Below the pieces are notes generated by a model, which saw nothing but the letters and a program-made list of their open reading frames with translations, made no database searches and had not been told where the DNA came from. Positions 60,485 to 64,000 of a stretch of DNA of 64,000 bases are shown in pieces; position 1 is the first letter of the stretch, and each line of letters begins with the position of its first letter. Origin of the DNA: GSA-30 sp036384435 (GTDB taxonomy: Bacteria > Pseudomonadota > Gammaproteobacteria > Xanthomonadales > Rhodanobacteraceae); the NCBI RefSeq assembly GCF_036384435.1, contig NZ_DASVMI010000146.1, positions 12,433 to 76,432 of the forward strand. The letters are read 5' to 3'. Made by a program: the position numbers and the translations under genes.

Positions 60485-61984
60485 TTAGCGTTTGCCGCCA
60501 AAGATGCTGCCAAGCACGCCACGTACGATCTGCTGACCGATACGGGTACCCACGGTGCGGCTGGCGGACTTGGCCATCGCCTCGATCATGCCTTGTCTGC
60601 GTCCGTTGCCCAGCAGTGCGTCACGCAATACACCGCTCCATCCGCTGTCTTGCTGGATGTTGGCGGGGGCCTTTTTGATTGCCGATTGTGCATCCGATGC
60701 CTTTTCGCTGGCGCGCTGCGCGAGTATCTCCGCAGCCGATTCCCTGTTGATCGGTGTGTCGTACTTGCCGCCGACCGGCGAACGCTGGCGAACCGTGGCG
60801 CGCTCGGCATCGGTGATGGCGCCAATGCGTGAGGTAGGCGATGTCACCAGGATCTGCTCCACCGGGGAGGGAATGCCGCCGTCTCGCAACGTGGAAGCCA
60901 GGGCCTCGCCAACACCCAGTTGGGTGATGGCCTTGCCCACGTCCAGCGAGGCGTTGCTGGCGAAGGTTTCGGCGGCTGCCTTGACTGCCTTCTGGTCACG
61001 TGGTGTGAAGGCGCGTAGCGCATGCTGTACGCGGTTGCCCAACTGACCAAGAATGTTGCCAGGAACGTCATCGGGATTCTGCGAGCAGAAATATACGCCC
61101 ACGCCCTTGGAGCGGATCAGTCGTACGACTTGCTCCACGCGCTGCAGCAGGGCTTGAGGGGCATCATCGAACAGCAGGTGAGCCTCGTCGAAGAAGAACA
61201 CCATCTTCGGTCGCTCCAGGTCACCGACTTCGGGCAACTGCTCGAACAGTTCGGACAACAGCCAGAGCAGGAACGTCGAATACAGTCGGGGCTTGAGGAT
61301 CAGCTTGTCGGCGGCCAGGACATTGATCACGCCCCGGCCGCTCATGTCCTGGCGCATGAGATCGGCCAGCTCCAGCGCGGGCTCGCCGAAAAATTGCTCG
61401 GCGCCATCCTGTTCAAGCTTGAGCAAAGAGCGCTGGATCGCCGCGATACTTTGCGCACTGATCAGCCCATAGTGCCCGGAGATATCCTTGGTGTTCTCCG
61501 CCGCGAAGCCCAGCAGGGCGCGCAGGTCCGGGAGGTCCAGCAGCAACCAGCCCTGGTCATCGGCCACCTTGAAGATGATTTCCAGCACGCCTTCCTGCGT
61601 GTCATTTAACTCCATGACGCGAGCCAGCAGGGTAGGGCCCATTTCGCTGATAGTGGCGCGCACGGGATGGCCGAGTTTGCCGTAGATGTCCCAGAACACC
61701 ACCGGATTGGCCTGGGGTTGCCACTGCGCAAGCCCGAGCTTGTCCAGTCGCGCCTTGAGCTTGTCGCCAGCCGCGGCGGCAGGCATCGCCAGACCAGCCA
61801 GGTCACCTTTGGCGTCGGCCAGGAAGCAAGGCACGCCCAGCCGCGAGAACCCTTCGGCAAGCACCATCAGCGACACGGATTTACCGGTGCCCGTGGCCCC
61901 CGCGATCATGCCGTGACGATTGCCGTATTGCGCCTGGAGATCGACGCTCGCGTGGTCGTTGCGGCCGATGAAGATGTCGGTCAT
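60485..61984 (-). CDS. HerA/YjgR-type ATPase (DUF853)
   Basis: A 499-residue P-loop ATPase with Walker A GATGTGKS (29-36), Walker B VFFFDEAHLLF and the FCSQNPDDVP sensor segment. It resembles HerA/FtsK-like hexameric helicases; the E. coli homologue YjgR has no firm role. The C-terminus (GTRIGQQIVRGVLGSIFG) is typical of this branch. The ATG at 61984 is used because it starts the family N-terminus. Confidence 0.92.
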   Translation of the reverse strand: MTDIFIGRNDHASVDLQAQYGNRHGMIAGATGTGKSVSLMVLAEGFSRLGVPCFLADAKGDLAGLAMPAAAAGDKLKARLDKLGLAQWQPQANPVVFWDIYGKLGHPVRATISEMGPTLLARVMELNDTQEGVLEIIFKVADDQGWLLLDLPDLRALLGFAAENTKDISGHYGLISAQSIAAIQRSLLKLEQDGAEQFFGEPALELADLMRQDMSGRGVINVLAADKLILKPRLYSTFLLWLLSELFEQLPEVGDLERPKMVFFFDEAHLLFDDAPQALLQRVEQVVRLIRSKGVGVYFCSQNPDDVPGNILGQLGNRVQHALRAFTPRDQKAVKAAAETFASNASLDVGKAITQLGVGEALASTLRDGGIPSPVEQILVTSPTSRIGAITDAERATVRQRSPVGGKYDTPINRESAAEILAQRASEKASDAQSAIKKAPANIQQDSGWSGVLRDALLGNGRRQGMIEAMAKSASRTVGTRIGQQIVRGVLGSIFGGKR

Positions 61985-62284
61985 GGAGGCGTCCTTGTGA
62001 AGTTTTTGCCGATTGTAGGCGCGGCGCGGTCGGGTAGCGAGACGTGTCGTGCGCAAGAGGTTGAGAGGCAGGGGTGGTAGCGCAAGTGCGCATGACTGTC
62101 TTGTGCCGCAAATCCGTGTATTCGTTGTCGGAGCTTACGGAGCGAGCAACAGGAGCGTGCTCTTTGCGCACTCGCCACCCATATCCCCTCTCCAGGACAA
62201 GGCTGGCGATGACGTCACGCTACCCCGTTGAGTCCAGCACGAACGCCGGGTAAGGTGATCACTTTGACCTCAGTGAAGCTTCCG
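61985..62284. promoter_or_regulatory. Divergent intergenic region
   Basis: A 300-bp gap between the divergent ATPase and transglycosylase genes, presumably holding both promoters. I could not assign clear -35/-10 pairs. Confidence 0.5.
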
Positions 62285-63778
62285 ATGTCGGTAGTCGTTT
62301 CGTTTCGTTCCCTGCGCATGTTGCCGCTTGCTGCGGCCATTACCCTGTTGGCGGCCTGTGCCAGTGGTGGTCCGGCCAAGCCGGCGCAGGCGCCTGAGCT
62401 CAATACGCTCTATGCGCAGCTCGACCAGGCAAGCAAGGGGTATGAAACCGCGTTGCAGCAGGCGCGCGAAGGCAATGCGCAGGCATCGGAGCAGAGTCTC
62501 AACACCGCGCTCGACCAGATGAAGAACATTTCCGCGCATTGCGGCACCACGCCCGGGTGCGATCCGCAGCGGGTCTTTTCCGTCTACGACCGCTTGTTGC
62601 GCCTGAAGGACGGCAGTTTTTTTGCCGGCGACGATAACGACGTCGTGGGCGATGACGCCCCCGAGGGGAGTGGGGGCGGTAAGACCGGCGCGTCAAGCCT
62701 GCCTGAGGCCCAGCGCAGTGTGACGCTGCTGCGTGGCCAGAAACTGTCCGAACTGATTGCCATGAATGGCCCGGTGAAGGCTGCGCTGGAAATGTGGTTG
62801 ACCCAGTGGCGCCCACAACTGATGGATGCCTACGTCAACTATCAGTTCATGCGCTACCGCATGTGGCCCGAATATCAGAAGGCAGATCTGCCCGAAGCGC
62901 TGCTGTTCGGCATCATGGCCAAGGAGTCGGGTGGCAAGGTGCACGCGGTGTCGCGTTCTGGTGCGGCCGGCCCCCTGCAATTCATGTACGCCACTGGCAT
63001 GCGTTTCGGCCTGGTCAATGATGGAGGCTTCGATACCCGCTTCGATCCCGGTGCATCCGCGCGCGCCAATGCCGAATACATCGATGAGCAGTTGAAGGTT
63101 TTCAACAATAACCTCGAAGTGACCCTGGCTGCCTATAACGGCGGGGAGGGGCGGTTGCGGCGCATCGTGGGAGACGACACGTCGGTGAGCTTCTATGACC
63201 CGAAGATCTACAATCAGCTTTCGCAGGAAACCCGTGACTATGTGCCCTCGGTGCTGGCCGCCGCGTGGCTTTTCCTGCACCCGGAGAGCTACAACCTGCG
63301 CTTTCCCAAGGTCAATGGCGAGCCGGGAAGCATCGTGCTCAAGCGGTCTGCATCCCTGTCTGAACTGACTGTCTGCCTGGGCTCGGCAGGCAATACCGAT
63401 GGCTGGTTCCGTACCTTGCGTAACCTCAATCCGCGGCTTGATCCGCAGATGTCCCAGCCAGCAGGCGCGCGCCTGGAAGTGCCCAAGCAGCTTGAGCGGG
63501 TCTATGCGGCGCGCTGTGCCGAAGGCCCTTGGCCGATCCTGGCCAATGACCTGCATACGGCCGTGGTGCCGGTGGTGAGTCCGACGGCGGCCTCGCCTGC
63601 GCCCTCGCGCTCGTCCGTGCCGGCCATGCGAAGCTACACCGTCAAGCGAGGCGACAGCCTTTCGAGCATCGCGCGCAAGTTCGACTGTACGGATGTCGCG
63701 GAGATCGAGCGTAGCAATGGCCTTAAGCATCACCACCTGAAGGTGGGGCAGACCCTGAAGCTGCCGGTTTGTCGCTGA
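62285..63778 (+). CDS. MltD-like lytic transglycosylase lipoprotein with LysM
   Basis: A 497-residue lipoprotein (lipobox L-L-A-A-C, Cys25). The SLT domain has MAKESGG with catalytic Glu, then AAGPLQFM and AAYNGGEGRL. A LysM domain at the end (YTVKRGDSLSSIARKF) binds peptidoglycan. It cleaves glycan strands to anhydromuropeptides. The ATG at 62285 best fits the lipoprotein signal; a TTG at 62228 would add 19 residues. Confidence 0.93.
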   Translation: MSVVVSFRSLRMLPLAAAITLLAACASGGPAKPAQAPELNTLYAQLDQASKGYETALQQAREGNAQASEQSLNTALDQMKNISAHCGTTPGCDPQRVFSVYDRLLRLKDGSFFAGDDNDVVGDDAPEGSGGGKTGASSLPEAQRSVTLLRGQKLSELIAMNGPVKAALEMWLTQWRPQLMDAYVNYQFMRYRMWPEYQKADLPEALLFGIMAKESGGKVHAVSRSGAAGPLQFMYATGMRFGLVNDGGFDTRFDPGASARANAEYIDEQLKVFNNNLEVTLAAYNGGEGRLRRIVGDDTSVSFYDPKIYNQLSQETRDYVPSVLAAAWLFLHPESYNLRFPKVNGEPGSIVLKRSASLSELTVCLGSAGNTDGWFRTLRNLNPRLDPQMSQPAGARLEVPKQLERVYAARCAEGPWPILANDLHTAVVPVVSPTAASPAPSRSSVPAMRSYTVKRGDSLSSIARKFDCTDVAEIERSNGLKHHHLKVGQTLKLPVCR

Positions 63779-63818
63779 TTGTCTGATCTACTGCGGGCGC
63801 CTATGAATGGTGCCTATG

Positions 63819-63846
63819 AAAAAGGAGGGCTGTCGCCCTCCCTTTT
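63819..63846. terminator. Bidirectional intrinsic terminator
   Basis: GGAGGGC-TGTC-GCCCTCC with A5 before and TTTT after, 40 bp past the transglycosylase stop and 18 bp from the stop of the convergent partial gene. Confidence 0.88.
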
Positions 63847-63863
63847 GTTTGCAACTGCGGGCC

Positions 63864-64000
63864 TCAAGCCATCGCGGTGGTCATCCATTCCTCGGTGACG
63901 TCCGCTCGGCTGTGCGCCTCTTTCAGTTCACGCAATACACGAGCCAGTTGCCGATGCTGGGCTTGCAGGCCGGCATGCTGCGTGTCCTTGGTCTCGTGGT
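63864..64000 (-). CDS. C-terminal end of a protein running off the window
   Basis: The last 44 codons and stop of a gene entering from the right edge. The visible part (LARVLRELKEAHSRADVTEEW, preceded by Gln/His-rich sequence) looks helical and possibly coiled-coil. No family can be given. Confidence 0.55.
   Translation of the reverse strand, partial: HETKDTQHAGLQAQHRQLARVLRELKEAHSRADVTEEWMTTAMA

Overview
This window looks like chromosomal DNA of a gammaproteobacterium of the order Xanthomonadales (Lysobacterales), most likely family Rhodanobacteraceae (Dyella/Luteibacter/Frateuria/Rhodanobacter type). The reasons are the high GC content, the single-chain 950-residue glycine dehydrogenase, an rsxB-nth pair without the other rnf genes, and the general style of the encoded proteins. 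Taxonomy is inferred from protein character, not from a marker gene. Most of the window is ordinary housekeeping DNA with short intergenic gaps and many 4-11 bp gene overlaps. No insertion sequence, prophage, CRISPR array or rRNA operon was seen.

The most interesting locus is at 6.4-7.6 kb. A 264-residue SAM methyltransferase of the tetrapyrrole-methylase fold is followed, under its own candidate promoter, by a 94-residue protein made of a small helical domain, a short hydrophobic strand and a very acidic tail. The methyltransferase closely resembles the backbone alpha-N-methyltransferases of split borosin RiPP systems (SonM type), including a Tyr-x5-Arg-x3-Tyr motif. The small protein has the layout of a borosin-binding domain plus core peptide (SonA type). 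The pair is therefore a probable split borosin pathway. The precursor lies 21 bp from a membrane GGDEF protein whose early coding region holds a perfect 14-bp hairpin.

Layout: 0-2.4 kb, LytS/LytTR two-component system with a Cys-rich lipoprotein. 2.5-3.6 kb, an alpha/beta hydrolase broken by two single-base homopolymer frameshifts. 3.8-6.4 kb, a Sel1-like secreted protein and a diguanylate cyclase. 6.4-7.6 kb, borosin pair. 7.8-10.4 kb, periplasmic M1 aminopeptidase. 10.5-12 kb, secreted protein and an AT-rich gap. 12-15.1 kb, gcvP under a tandem glycine riboswitch. 15.4 kb, tRNA-Leu(CAG). 15.7-19.3 kb, rnr-rlmB-membrane protein operon. 19.35-19.74 kb, guanidine-II riboswitch and the guanidinium exporter gdx. 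19.9-21.5 kb, a TetR regulator and an SDR gene sharing an operator. 21.7-26.3 kb, pstSCAB-phoU. 26.6-29 kb, RNase T and a porin. 29.2-37.4 kb, an RND efflux pump with OprM/NodT and HlyD partners and a QseBC-like two-component system. 38.1-40.3 kb, beta-carbonic anhydrase plus SulP transporter. 40.5-44.7 kb, nth, rsxB, a secreted protein and metG. 45.4-48 kb, MFS-HAD-DeoR operon. 48-54.9 kb, DUF2147, apbC, FMN reductase, dcd, lipoprotein, HIT, dienelactone hydrolase, rimO and DUF3025. 55-60.5 kb, orphan PhnD-like protein, BrkB, secreted protein, orphan TrbM-like protein, greB and a membrane protein. 60.5-63.8 kb, YjgR/HerA-like ATPase and a LysM lytic transglycosylase lipoprotein.

Several units are tied to ligand or stress sensing visible in the DNA: glycine (two aptamers before gcvP), guanidine (two ACGR hairpins before gdx), phosphate (pst/pho) and an unknown ligand of the TetR regulator (two matching 20-bp operators).
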